Below are positions 19,678-28,256 of a stretch of 64,000 nt of DNA, in pieces (position 1 is the first letter of the stretch; the number at the start of each line of letters is the position of its first letter). A model generated the notes under the pieces. The model did no database searches. It saw only the letters and a list, made by a program, of their open reading frames with translations, and had not been told where the DNA came from. The DNA is from Blautia parvula (GTDB taxonomy: Bacteria; Bacillota; Clostridia; Lachnospirales; Lachnospiraceae): contig NZ_CP084061.1 in assembly GCF_020215665.1 (NCBI RefSeq), positions 6,174,501-6,238,500 on the forward strand, read 5' to 3'. A program made the translations under genes and the position numbers.

Positions 19678-20550
19678 ATGAAATACATAGACAGAGAAGG
19701 AAAGATCACAACAGAGGATTCCGGGCAGGACAGACTCCTTCGGTGGATGTATACCCACAGGGCAGGACGTCTGGCTTTAAAGGTCCTGGTTTTGCCCGGA
19801 GTTTCCAAAGCAGGTGGATGGCTTCTGGACAGCAGGTGTTCCAGAGTGCTCATCAAACCCTTTGTGAAACGGCAGGGCATCGACCTTGACTTGTATGAGG
19901 GGCGGGAATATGCCTCCTACAATGATTTTTTTACAAGACAGATCAAGAAGGAACACCGGCCCATAGAGGGGGATGCAGGCACTTTGATCAGTCCCTGTGA
20001 TGGAAAGCTGAGCGTCTATCCCATTGACGGGAAAAGACGCTTTTCTATTAAAGGGACAGAGTATACCGTGGATTCCCTGCTGCGTTCCGGACGTATTGCC
20101 GGGAGATACCGGGGAGGATACGCGTGCATTTTCCGTCTGACCGTAGATGACTATCACCGCTACTGCTATGTGGATGACGGCGTCAAATCCGTCAATATCA
20201 GGATACCGGGTGTATTTCATACGGTGAATCCGGCGGCAAATGAGGTCTGTCCCATCTATAAGGAAAATACAAGAGAATTCTCTCTGCTGCAGAGTGAGCA
20301 TTTTAAGGTGGTGCTCATGATGGAAGTAGGTGCACTCATGGTGGGGCGTATCACCAATTATCATGAGGAGGGCAGCGTGAGAAGGGGAGAGGAAAAGGGA
20401 CGCTTTGAGTTCGGCGGTTCCACTGTGATCCTGCTCTTTCAGAAGGATGCGGTGAAGTTTGACCGGCGTTTTTTGGAAAATACAGAGAACGGTTATGAGA
20501 CCATTGTGAAAATGGGAGAGAGACTGGGGGAGGAAACGGACAGGGAATGA
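19678..20550 (+). CDS. psd: Phosphatidylserine decarboxylase proenzyme
   Basis: A 290-residue enzyme that decarboxylates phosphatidylserine to phosphatidylethanolamine. The self-cleavage site is the GGST at about residues 245-248 (FGGSTVILLF), where the usual form is LGST; cleavage before Ser gives the pyruvoyl prosthetic group. The His of DDYHRY and the block SPCDGKL are conserved family features. The ribosome site AGGAGG lies just before the ATG. It follows pssA by 19 bases, and its stop overlaps the ATG of the next gene (ATGA), so all are probably one transcript. Confidence 0.95.
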   Translation: MKYIDREGKITTEDSGQDRLLRWMYTHRAGRLALKVLVLPGVSKAGGWLLDSRCSRVLIKPFVKRQGIDLDLYEGREYASYNDFFTRQIKKEHRPIEGDAGTLISPCDGKLSVYPIDGKRRFSIKGTEYTVDSLLRSGRIAGRYRGGYACIFRLTVDDYHRYCYVDDGVKSVNIRIPGVFHTVNPAANEVCPIYKENTREFSLLQSEHFKVVLMMEVGALMVGRITNYHEEGSVRRGEEKGRFEFGGSTVILLFQKDAVKFDRRFLENTENGYETIVKMGERLGEETDRE

Positions 20551-21359
20551 CAGAGAGAAAAATAGCAGATTTGGATCTGCGGCAGATCGCAGAGTCCGGG
20601 CAGTGCTTCCGAATGGTCCAGAAAAGGGAAAATGTGTATGCCCTTACCGCTTTTGGAAAGTATCTGGAAATAGAACAGAATGGGGACATGTTTTCTTTTT
20701 CCTGCACAGAGGAAGCGTTTGGAGAAATCTGGGAGGATTATCTGGACCTGCATACAGATTACGGCGCGATCAAAAGATCGGTAGATGCGGAGGATACCTA
20801 TCTTCTGGAAGCGGTGCGGGAAGGATGGGGTATACGGATCCTGCGTCAGGATCTATGGGAAATGATAGTGACCTTTTTAGTATCCCAGAACAACAATATC
20901 TCCCGCATCAGAAAAAGCATTGAACTGCTGTGCAGTACCGTAGGAACAGAACAGTATACAGAGGAAGGGCTGCGGTATGATACATTTCCGGAACCGGAAG
21001 CGATCGCGCATGCAGGTATGGAAGTCCTTTCCACCTTGGGACTGGGATATAGGGATAAGTACATTTTAGGTGCAGCGCAGGCTGTCCTGGACGGCAGTCT
21101 GGACCTGGAAATGCTGCGTTTGGCAGATTATGAGACTGCCCACAAAGAGCTGGTAAAACAGTATGGGATCGGAAAAAAGGTGGCAGACTGTATCTGCCTT
21201 TTCGGACTTTACCATATAGAGGCATTTCCGGTGGATACTCATGTGAAAAAGATTCTGGAGGCTCATTATCCGGGAGGATTTCCCCATGAAAGGTATAAGG
21301 GATATGCGGGAATCCTGCAGCAGTACATGTTTTATCACGATTTAAATGCCGCGGCATAG
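20547..21359 (+). CDS. ogg: 8-oxoguanine DNA glycosylase/AP lyase (OGG1 type)
   Basis: A 270-residue base-excision repair enzyme. The N-terminal region has the OGG1-like SGQCFRM block; the HhH-GPD domain follows from about residue 105 (SQNNNISRIRKSIE). The catalytic pair is visible in GIGKKVADCICLFG (second Lys, corresponding to Lys249 of human OGG1) and FPVDTHVKK (Asp corresponding to Asp268). It removes 8-oxoguanine and nicks the resulting abasic site. The start overlaps the psd stop. Linkage to phospholipid genes looks like operon hitch-hiking rather than a shared pathway. Confidence 0.92.
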   Translation: MTERKIADLDLRQIAESGQCFRMVQKRENVYALTAFGKYLEIEQNGDMFSFSCTEEAFGEIWEDYLDLHTDYGAIKRSVDAEDTYLLEAVREGWGIRILRQDLWEMIVTFLVSQNNNISRIRKSIELLCSTVGTEQYTEEGLRYDTFPEPEAIAHAGMEVLSTLGLGYRDKYILGAAQAVLDGSLDLEMLRLADYETAHKELVKQYGIGKKVADCICLFGLYHIEAFPVDTHVKKILEAHYPGGFPHERYKGYAGILQQYMFYHDLNAAA

Positions 21360-21401
21360 AAAGGCAGCAGGCCTTATACATAGCCTGCTGTCAGATAACA
21401 G

Positions 21402-22070
21402 CTATAGATCGATGGAAGTGATTTTGGGATTTTTCCTGAGAAGCTCCAGGGTATGGAAGATATCATAGCTGTCCGGGAACTTTACGAAAAGCTTCACTTC
21501 CACCTGATTGTCTTTCAGGCGTTTTACCTTCATGCTGGTGATCTTGATCTCATCCAGGTGAAAGGTATTCTCCAGGATGCTGCGCAGATCATCCTCCTGC
21601 TCCATGATAAGGGTCACCTGCTCAATGCTGGAGGATTTCAGCCAGCGGAAATTTCGGTGGAAGAAAAACTGCAGAAGCAGTATCAGGACAGTGGCAGTGA
21701 TGCCGGGAACATACATACCTGCGCCCAGTGCCATGCCCACGCCGACCGTTGCCCACAGCCCTGCTGAGGTGGTCAGGCCGCTGATATTCATCTTGTGGGT
21801 GAAGATGACCCCTGCGCCCAGAAAACCGATAGCAGTGACCACACCCGCGGCGATACGGGATGGGTCCAGGTTTACGTGGGAGGACAGGACATCGAAAAAT
21901 CCGTATTTTGATACGATCATCATGAGTGCGGAGGCAAGGGACACAATGGAATGTGTGCGGATGCCGGCCATTTTCATTTGATTTTCCCGCTCGTATCCGA
22001 TGAGGGCACCACAGAGAATGGCGCCCAGCATGCGGAGCGGATACTTCAAATAAAGCAGAATAAGTTCCAT
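21402..22070 (-). CDS. mgtC: MgtC/SapB-family membrane protein with C-terminal ACT-like domain
   Basis: A 222-residue protein with about five N-terminal membrane segments carrying the family core (GALIGYERENQMKMAGIRTH, residues about 20-39, and GFLGAGVIF). The soluble tail (about 145-222) has an ACT-like beta-alpha pattern. MgtC proteins affect magnesium stress and, in several bacteria, membrane potential or ATP synthase; the role in commensal Clostridia is not known. GGAGGG lies eight bases before the ATG at 22070, which is why the longer frame to 22373 is not used. Transcription converges with the glycosylase gene and diverges from the ferredoxin-nitroreductase gene. Confidence 0.88.
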   Translation of the reverse strand: MELILLYLKYPLRMLGAILCGALIGYERENQMKMAGIRTHSIVSLASALMMIVSKYGFFDVLSSHVNLDPSRIAAGVVTAIGFLGAGVIFTHKMNISGLTTSAGLWATVGVGMALGAGMYVPGITATVLILLLQFFFHRNFRWLKSSSIEQVTLIMEQEDDLRSILENTFHLDEIKITSMKVKRLKDNQVEVKLFVKFPDSYDIFHTLELLRKNPKITSIDL

Positions 22071-22145
22071 ATAAATCCCTCCGTTTCTATTTCCATCTAT
22101 TATAACAGAATATGATTTCAATAGCCAGCAAAGGAGGATTTTGCC

Positions 22146-22937
22146 ATGATAGTGATCAATCAGGAAACTTGTGTGGGATGCGGGGCATGTGTGAAGGACT
22201 GCCCGGGCAGTGCCATTCATCTGGATGAGGGAATAGCTGCGGCCATTCGTCCGTGCATCCAGTGCGGCCACTGCGTTGCGGTCTGTCCGGTCAATGCGGT
22301 GTCCATCCCGGAATTTGATATGGAAGATGTGGAGGAGTATCGGGAGGGTGAGTTTTCCGTTTCCGGTGAACATTTTTTAAGAGCTGTAAAGTACCGCAGA
22401 AGCATCCGCAGTTTTAAGAAGGAGATTCCGGACAGAGAAACCATAGGAAAGATCCTGGAGGCGGGCCGCTATACAGCCACAGCCAAAAATATGCAGGACT
22501 GTACTTTCGTGGTGGTCCGAGAGCGGCTGGCAGAGTTTAAAAGCCTTGTCTGGCAGGAAATGCCGGGGATCATCCGGTCCTTAAAAGAGACAGGGCCGGA
22601 TTATGCCCGGGCATTTTCCTTATTCTATAAATTATGGGAGCGGGACAGGGAGAAGGATACATTCTTTTTCAATACACCTGTATTTCTGGTCATTGCTTCG
22701 GAAAATCCTCTGGATGGAGGCCTTGCAGCTGCCAATATCGAGAATATGGCCGTTACACAGGGCCTGGGAGTGCTCTACAGCGGCTATATGATGCGTGTTA
22801 TTAAGGAAAGCCCTGTTCTGCGGGAGTGGCTGGGAATCGGGGAAAAGATGGTTTCCTGCTGTATGCTGCTGGGATATCCGGATGTGAAATACAGACGCAC
22901 CGCGCCCAGGAAAAAAGCGGATATTCTGTGGAAATAG
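22146..22937 (+). CDS. Ferredoxin-nitroreductase fusion protein
   Basis: A 263-residue protein. The N-terminus has two 4Fe-4S motifs (CVGCGACVKDCPG and CIQCGHCVAVCPV, residues about 9-50), followed by a nitroreductase domain with an FMN-site start KYRRSIRSFKKE (about 82-93). This domain order is common in anaerobes. By inference, electrons pass from the clusters to FMN and reduce nitro compounds, quinones or similar acceptors; the natural substrate is unknown. AAAGGAGG precedes the ATG. A WYL regulator gene starts 23 bases after the stop and is likely co-transcribed. Confidence 0.9.
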   Translation: MIVINQETCVGCGACVKDCPGSAIHLDEGIAAAIRPCIQCGHCVAVCPVNAVSIPEFDMEDVEEYREGEFSVSGEHFLRAVKYRRSIRSFKKEIPDRETIGKILEAGRYTATAKNMQDCTFVVVRERLAEFKSLVWQEMPGIIRSLKETGPDYARAFSLFYKLWERDREKDTFFFNTPVFLVIASENPLDGGLAAANIENMAVTQGLGVLYSGYMMRVIKESPVLREWLGIGEKMVSCCMLLGYPDVKYRRTAPRKKADILWK

Positions 22938-22959
22938 TAAGTAAATATGAGGTAAAGAG

Positions 22960-23877
22960 ATGAAAATAGACAGGCTGATCGGCATACTCTCTATATTGCT
23001 GCAGCAGGATAAGGTTACAGCCCCTTATTTGGCAGAAAAATTTGAGGTTTCCAGACGGACCATTAACCGGGATGTGGAGGATATCTGCAAGGCGGGGATT
23101 CCGCTGGTCACGATCCAGGGGCAGAACGGCGGCATTTCCATTATGGAGGGATACCGGCTGGATAAGACGCTTCTGACTTCCGGGGACATGCAGTCCATTC
23201 TGGCAGGGCTCAGGAGCCTGGACAGTGTGGCGGGAACTAACCGGTATCAGCTTCTAATGGAGAAGCTGTCCGTGGGAAGCCGGGACGTGCTCACCAGCAA
23301 TGACCATATCAGAATTGATCTGTCCTCCTGGTATAAATCCGCCCTTGCGCCAAAGATAGAACGGATACAAAATGCCATTGAAGCCTGCCGCCTCATAAGC
23401 TTCCGGTATTATTCCCCAAGGGGAGAGGGGGAGCGGGAGATTGAGCCGTATCTTCTGATTTTTCAGTGGTCTTCCTGGTATGTGTGGGGATACTGCAGGC
23501 AGAGAAACGATTACCGGATGTTCAAATTAAACCGTATGGACAGTCTTCGGGATACAGGCGGGAAGTTTGAAAAAAGGCAGCTCCCTGACTGTGACTGGTC
23601 CCCCAGGCGTATCTATCCCGCTTCCATCCATGTGAAGGTACGGTGTGCATCCGGTATGAAATGGCGTCTCATTGAAGAGTACGGGGTGGAGTGTTTTACA
23701 GAACAGGAGGATGGATTCCTGCTGTTTGAATCAGATTTTGTGGACAGGAACAGTCTTTATGGATGGCTTTTAAGTTTTGGGGAACAGATAGAGCTTCTGG
23801 AACCGGAAGAGCTGCGGAAGGAACTGGCGGACATGTTCGGCAGAATGCAGAGACGTTATCAAAAAGAAACGGAATAA
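22960..23877 (+). CDS. YafY-type HTH-WYL transcriptional regulator
   Basis: A 305-residue protein: DeoR-like winged helix at residues 1-60 (LAEKFEVSRRTINRDVEDIC), then a WYL ligand-binding domain (about 135-215) with SWYVWGYCRQRNDYRMFKL and a C-terminal WCX-like region. WYL domains bind small molecules or nucleic acids and regulate metabolism or defence genes. Here the gene sits between the ferredoxin-nitroreductase gene and a GyrI-like gene, so local control is the simplest guess. The effector is unknown. Confidence 0.88.
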   Translation: MKIDRLIGILSILLQQDKVTAPYLAEKFEVSRRTINRDVEDICKAGIPLVTIQGQNGGISIMEGYRLDKTLLTSGDMQSILAGLRSLDSVAGTNRYQLLMEKLSVGSRDVLTSNDHIRIDLSSWYKSALAPKIERIQNAIEACRLISFRYYSPRGEGEREIEPYLLIFQWSSWYVWGYCRQRNDYRMFKLNRMDSLRDTGGKFEKRQLPDCDWSPRRIYPASIHVKVRCASGMKWRLIEEYGVECFTEQEDGFLLFESDFVDRNSLYGWLLSFGEQIELLEPEELRKELADMFGRMQRRYQKETE

Positions 23878-23998
23878 TCCCGGCAATGATGACAGACAGT
23901 TGTCATGGTTCATCTGTTATAGTAGCCTTATCCCGTATCCGGCGGTTCCTGCGGGTTCTGTCCGGGCCGGAAAATCAGAAGAGATGAGGCTGTTATAA

Positions 23999-24454
23999 AT
24001 GGAATATGAAATTGTGGAATTGGAAGAGAAAAAGGTTTTTGGCCTGAGAGCACGTACGAATAACCAGGCACCTGATGTGGGAGCCGTGATCGGCGGACTC
24101 TGGGATAGATTTTTTGTGCAGGGAATCCACGATACGATACCGGATAAGTGCAGCGGAATGCCGCTGGGGATTTATTCCGGATATGCCGGAGGGATTCTGG
24201 AGGATTATGATTTTACCGCGGGGTGCGAGACAGATGCTGAAGGGGAGGCACCGGAAGGTATGGTGAGCCTGCGGATTCCTGCGGGCAGATATGCCAGATT
24301 TACAGTAAAAGGCCATATGCAGCGTGCAGTGGCGGCATTCTGGCAGGAGCTGTGGAAAATGGATCTGGACAGGGTATTCGGCGCAGATTTTGAAGAATAC
24401 CGGAATCAGGATGTGGAGAACGCAGTCATTTATATTTATATAGGTCTGAAATAA
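23999..24454 (+). CDS. GyrI-like effector-binding domain protein
   Basis: A 151-residue stand-alone GyrI-like/AraC effector-binding fold (MEYEIVELEEKKVFGLRART at the start, RIPAGRYARFTVKG and FWQELWKM in the second half). Proteins of this fold bind amphipathic small molecules and act as sensors or, in some cases, hydrolases. There is no DNA-binding domain. It lies 121 bases after the WYL regulator on the same strand and may share its transcript. Confidence 0.8.
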   Translation: MEYEIVELEEKKVFGLRARTNNQAPDVGAVIGGLWDRFFVQGIHDTIPDKCSGMPLGIYSGYAGGILEDYDFTAGCETDAEGEAPEGMVSLRIPAGRYARFTVKGHMQRAVAAFWQELWKMDLDRVFGADFEEYRNQDVENAVIYIYIGLK

Positions 24455-24607
24455 AAATAAGAAGCTCAGTCTTTTCCGGGGACGAAAAATATGGTATACT
24501 GGCGTTGTTGTCCGCAGATGCATTTTGCGGCCAAAATATAGACCATAATATAAGACAATATGGCCGGAGAACGTGATATTCCGGTCAAAACAGGAAGGGC
24601 ATGAGAT

Positions 24608-25210
24608 ATGAAAAAATGGAACTGTTTACTTGCGGCAGTGACTCTGGCACTGTCTGTTCTGCTGACAGGATGCGGCGGACAGCAGGAGGAGCCGGTCAGC
24701 CAGGCATCACCTGAAGACCTGCATCATGTGAAGATCCATATAAAGGATTACGGCACCATCTCTGTGGAGCTGGACAGCTCGGCGGCGCCTGTGACCGTGG
24801 AAAATTTTATGGATCTGGCCGGGGAGGGTTTCTACGATGGCCTGACTTTTCACAGGATCATCAAGGGATTCATGATCCAGGGCGGTGACCCGAAGGGAGA
24901 CGGCACCGGCGGTGCGGATCAGACCATCAAAGGTGAGTTTTCCAAAAACGGAGTCAACAATCCTCTGAAGCATACGAGAGGAACCATCTCCATGGCACGT
25001 TCCAGCGATATGGACAGCGCCAGTTCCCAGTTTTTTATTGTACAGGAGACATCCTCACATCTGGACAAGGAATATGCCGCTTTCGGTCATGTGACAGAAG
25101 GCATGGATGTTGTGGACAAAATCTGTGATGAGGTGAAAACAACGGACAGTAACGGAAGTGTGGCGCCGGAGGACCAGCCGGTCATAGAGAGCGTAGAAGT
25201 GGTAGACTAG
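24608..25210 (+). CDS. Cyclophilin-type peptidyl-prolyl isomerase lipoprotein
   Basis: A 200-residue protein with a lipoprotein signal peptide (VLLTGCGG, lipidated Cys near 22) and a cyclophilin domain (about 40-198). The active-site core is clear: FHRIIKGFMIQGGDP, then SMARSSDMDSASSQFFI. It should speed proline isomerisation during folding of exported proteins on the outer face of the membrane. A candidate -10 (TATACT) lies near 24495 with a long 5' UTR, and AGGAAGG precedes the start. The gene converges with the minus-strand lipoprotein gene to its right across a shared terminator. Confidence 0.93.
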   Translation: MKKWNCLLAAVTLALSVLLTGCGGQQEEPVSQASPEDLHHVKIHIKDYGTISVELDSSAAPVTVENFMDLAGEGFYDGLTFHRIIKGFMIQGGDPKGDGTGGADQTIKGEFSKNGVNNPLKHTRGTISMARSSDMDSASSQFFIVQETSSHLDKEYAAFGHVTEGMDVVDKICDEVKTTDSNGSVAPEDQPVIESVEVVD

Positions 25211-25225
25211 ATTGTATTGAAAAGT

Positions 25226-25286
25226 AAAAACTGCCGCATCGGCGGACGGGAAGAATATTTCCCGGCAGCCGGTACGGCAGTTTTTT
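25226..25286. terminator. Bidirectional terminator between convergent lipoprotein genes
   Basis: AAAAACTGCCG (25226-25236) pairs with CGGCAGTTTTT (from 25275), with A and T tracts outside. A second inner hairpin sits in the loop. It serves both the cyclophilin gene and the minus-strand gene whose stop lies in the T tract. Confidence 0.85.
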
Positions 25287-26160
25287 ACTGCAAGATATTG
25301 GAACGGAACAGATACGTGTCACCGCTTCTCTCCAGCGTCAGCGCAGTGTGAATGTCGCCGCTCTCAGTCTGGCAGTCAAGATAGTACATGCCGTCCTCTG
25401 TCCATCCGCTGGTGCAGAGAAAGGTCACACGGTTGGTGTCTCCGTGCTGGACATAATAACTGTCAAACTGTTCCAGATAAGTCCAGCTAAAGCGGCTGAC
25501 TTCGCTCAGGCTGATTCCCATCTTGCGCTGAAGAAAGTCCTCGATCTGCTGTGAGGTCAGATGTGTCACATCTGTAAAGACCGGTTCCCCCTCCGCTGCC
25601 TGCAGTGCGGCGCTTTCCTCAAAGGTAAGCGGTTCAGAACTCATACCTGCGCCGGTGTATAAAACCTGATCCAGGTCAACCTCCTGAGGAACGCTGTAGG
25701 TAGAGCACAGAAAACCGTAATTCTCCATGTCACTGACAAAGGCGGAGAAAGCGTCCAGTTCCTCTGCAGTCAGATCACGGCGTTCTTCCGTGCCTGCCAA
25801 AGGGTCCGGAATCTCCTGAGGGCCGGTCTGGGTGCTGCCCGGAACTTCTGTCTCCGCTGACTCTGCAGGGACTTCTGTCTCCTGGGAAGGTTCCCCGTAT
25901 GACTGCGGCGTACCGGCATTGTTCTCCCCGTTATTCAGTGTAATGCCCTTTCCGTCCAGTATTTTTACGGTGCTTTTCGGAGCTTCCGTATTCTCTTCCT
26001 TCGTATCTTTGTCAGAAGGAGAATCCTTTTTCGTCTCTGCGGCCGCCTCCGTCTTCTTGGATGCTTCTTCTGCCTGACGGCTGCCGCAGCCGCTTACTGA
26101 AAAAAGCATGGCGGAAACCAGGATGGCCGAGAGCATCCGTGCTGCAATTTTTTTCTTCAT
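25285..26160 (-). CDS. Lipoprotein of unknown function
   Basis: A 291-residue protein with a lipoprotein signal (SVSGCGSRQ, Cys 25). A low-complexity Lys/Glu/Ser/Thr/Pro-rich linker (about 30-125) leads to a folded C-terminal region (about 130-291) that I do not recognise. That region has alternating hydrophobic and charged residues and ends in a beta-rich YYLDCQTESGDIHTALTLE segment. The start at 26160 is chosen because the signal peptide begins there and GGGGG lies upstream; the longer frame adds residues before the charged n-region. It is probably anchored on the outer membrane face. Nothing nearby assigns a role. Confidence 0.75.
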   Translation of the reverse strand: MKKKIAARMLSAILVSAMLFSVSGCGSRQAEEASKKTEAAAETKKDSPSDKDTKEENTEAPKSTVKILDGKGITLNNGENNAGTPQSYGEPSQETEVPAESAETEVPGSTQTGPQEIPDPLAGTEERRDLTAEELDAFSAFVSDMENYGFLCSTYSVPQEVDLDQVLYTGAGMSSEPLTFEESAALQAAEGEPVFTDVTHLTSQQIEDFLQRKMGISLSEVSRFSWTYLEQFDSYYVQHGDTNRVTFLCTSGWTEDGMYYLDCQTESGDIHTALTLERSGDTYLFRSNILQ

Positions 26161-26214
26161 TGGTATACCCCCTTTTGCCGGCAGCATGTAAATGCTGTAT
26201 TTCGGCATAAAAAT

Positions 26215-26258
26215 AATGTCTGTATCCCCTTATTTTATCAGGATACAGACATTTTAAC
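26215..26258. terminator. Strong bidirectional hairpin terminator downstream of the helicase gene
   Basis: AATGTCTGTATCC (26215-26227) and GGATACAGACATT (26241-26253) form a perfect 13-bp stem, with a T run after it on the plus strand and ATTTTTAT after it on the minus strand. It separates the helicase gene from the lipoprotein gene that follows. Confidence 0.82.
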
Positions 26259-26318
26259 ATACGATCGGATGATTGTACACCCTTTCGGGTGTTATGCAAA
26301 TCACGGCAGATGTTTTTC

Positions 26319-27908
26319 TTATCTTTGATTTGCAGGTTCAATGGCTATGGTATTTCCTTTGATCTTGGCGGTCTTCATGGCATTCAGCACATCTTTGGCA
26401 TACTCTCTGGGAACCTCCACAAAGGTGTATTTGTCAAACATATCAATGCTACCGATAAGTTTGCCGGGCATTCCGCTTTCCCCTGCAATGGCGCCCAGGA
26501 TATCTCCGGGACGGACACGCTGTTTTTTACCGATATTGATGAAGAGGCGGACCATGCCGGGCTCCTCAGCTCCGGTGTCACCGAAATCCACAACTTCCTC
26601 GTCCGGCTCCTCCTGCACCATGCCCATGTACATTTTCAGCAGGGCAGCAGCCAGGTCCAGAGTTGTGTAGTCAGAGTTGTTGACTTTCTCATCAATGGCA
26701 TCGATCATGAGAGAAAGATTTTCTCTTTCAATGACAGAGTCCACATTTTCCAGAATGTTTTCCATTTTGGTGTTGGCAACATCGTTTAAGGAAGGTACCT
26801 TCTGCGCATAGATTTTTGTCTTGCAGTAGCGCTGGATCTCTTTTAATTTGTAGAGCTCCCTTCCGCTGGCGAAGGTAAAGGCACGGCCTTCTCTTCCTGC
26901 ACGTCCGGTACGTCCGATACGGTGAACATAGTATTCATCGTCCTGGGGGAGATCATAATTAAATACAGCTTCAATGTCATCCACATCAATGCCGCGGGCA
27001 GCTACATCTGTGGCAACCAGAATGTCGGTTCTTCCTTTTCGGAAGCTCTGCATCACGCGGTCACGCTGGGCCTGTTTCATATCTCCGTGCAGGCCGGCAG
27101 CGAAGTAGCCCCTGCCGATCAGGGCATTGACCAGGAGGTCAACCTGCTTCTTCGTATTGCAGAACACTACGGAGAGTCTTGGGGAATAGAGGTCCAGAAG
27201 ACGGGAGAGCACTTCCTCCTTGTTCTTTGGCTTTACATCATAGTAGAACTGTTCAATATTGGGAACGGTCAGTTCTTTTTTCGTCACCTTAATGACCTCA
27301 GCGTCCTTCTGGAACTTCTTGGTGATCTCCAGGATGGGTTTGGGCATGGTGGCGGAGAAGAGTACCGTCTGGCGTTCTTCCGGAACTCCGCTTAAAATGG
27401 TCTCGATGTCTTCGCGGAATCCCATGTTGAGCATCTCGTCCGCCTCGTCCAGGACAACGGTGTGCACATCTTCCATTTTCAGGGTTTTTCTGCGCATGTG
27501 GTCCATGACACGGCCCGGGGTACCGATGATAAGCTGTGTTCCGCTTTTCAGGGAACGGATCTGTTTTACGATGTCCTGGCCGCCGTAGATGGGGAGCACT
27601 TTGATGCCGTGCAGGTATTTTGCCAGATTACGGATCTCATCCGCCACCTGAATGGCAAGCTCTCTTGTGGGACAGAGTACAATGGCCTGGAGTTTCTTGT
27701 TTTTAATATCTATCTTCTGCAAAAGAGGGATACCAAAGGCTGCGGTTTTTCCTGTTCCGGTCTGTGCCTGGCCGATAATATCACGGCCGCTTATCATTGC
27801 AGGAATCGCTTTGGCCTGAATGGGGGAGGCCTCCTCAAAACCCATGTATCTCACTGCTTTTTCAATTTCCGGGAATAAATCCAATTCTTCAAATTTCGTT
27901 GTTTCCAT
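26319..27908 (-). CDS. DEAD-box RNA helicase with DbpA-type RNA-binding tail
   Basis: A 529-residue ATP-dependent RNA helicase. Visible motifs are the Q-motif region, AQTGTGKT (Walker A), DEAD, SAT and HRIGRTGRAGR. The C-terminal ~80 residues (from MVRLFINIGKKQRVRPGD) form a DbpA-like RNA-binding domain, which in DbpA and its relatives targets 23S rRNA during ribosome assembly. The start is METTKFEEL at 27908; the longer frame from 27974 runs through the leader. A consensus promoter lies 160 bases upstream, with a terminator-like hairpin between promoter and gene, suggesting control by attenuation. Confidence 0.93.
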   Translation of the reverse strand: METTKFEELDLFPEIEKAVRYMGFEEASPIQAKAIPAMISGRDIIGQAQTGTGKTAAFGIPLLQKIDIKNKKLQAIVLCPTRELAIQVADEIRNLAKYLHGIKVLPIYGGQDIVKQIRSLKSGTQLIIGTPGRVMDHMRRKTLKMEDVHTVVLDEADEMLNMGFREDIETILSGVPEERQTVLFSATMPKPILEITKKFQKDAEVIKVTKKELTVPNIEQFYYDVKPKNKEEVLSRLLDLYSPRLSVVFCNTKKQVDLLVNALIGRGYFAAGLHGDMKQAQRDRVMQSFRKGRTDILVATDVAARGIDVDDIEAVFNYDLPQDDEYYVHRIGRTGRAGREGRAFTFASGRELYKLKEIQRYCKTKIYAQKVPSLNDVANTKMENILENVDSVIERENLSLMIDAIDEKVNNSDYTTLDLAAALLKMYMGMVQEEPDEEVVDFGDTGAEEPGMVRLFINIGKKQRVRPGDILGAIAGESGMPGKLIGSIDMFDKYTFVEVPREYAKDVLNAMKTAKIKGNTIAIEPANQR

Positions 27909-27995
27909 ATAAAATAAATAATCCTTTCTATCGGGGGACTGCCCCGAATCCTTCATTATATAAAGGTTCGTCACGCTGAAATGTGCTGCTGCATG

Positions 27996-28041
27996 AAAAA
28001 GGGGTGTCGCATAAGCGCAGTAAATGCTTATCGCGGCACCC
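27996..28041 (-). terminator. Attenuator-like hairpin in the helicase leader
   Basis: On the minus strand GGGTGCCGCGATAAGC pairs with GCTTATGCGACACCC (28002-28041), one bulged base, followed by CTTTTTC. It lies about 20 bases after the predicted transcription start and 90 bases before the helicase gene, so it could stop most transcripts early. Confidence 0.7.
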
Positions 28042-28065
28042 TCTTATACACAATCAGCAGCTTAC

Positions 28066-28094
28066 ATCATACCAGAATCAGAAACCAATGTCAA
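28066..28094 (-). promoter_or_regulatory. Sigma-A promoter of the helicase gene
   Basis: On the minus strand TTGACA (28094-28089), a 17-base spacer and TATGAT (28071-28066). Confidence 0.8.
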
Positions 28095-28256
28095 TTAGAA
28101 GATATCGACAGGATAAAGAGGCAAAAATGACGATATTGCATAAAAACAGCAGGTTTTCTTAAAAAACCTTTGCGGGTATTATACAAAACAATTACAATAA
28201 AGGAAAACGGAGAGAGAACTCCGGAAGAAAAAAAATTTTACAGGAGAGGATCAGAC

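Noticed and set aside
19245-20364. Long minus-strand ORFs (211 and 195 codons) over pssA and psd
   Set aside because: They mirror strongly conserved plus-strand enzymes and look like His/Pro-rich antisense translations.
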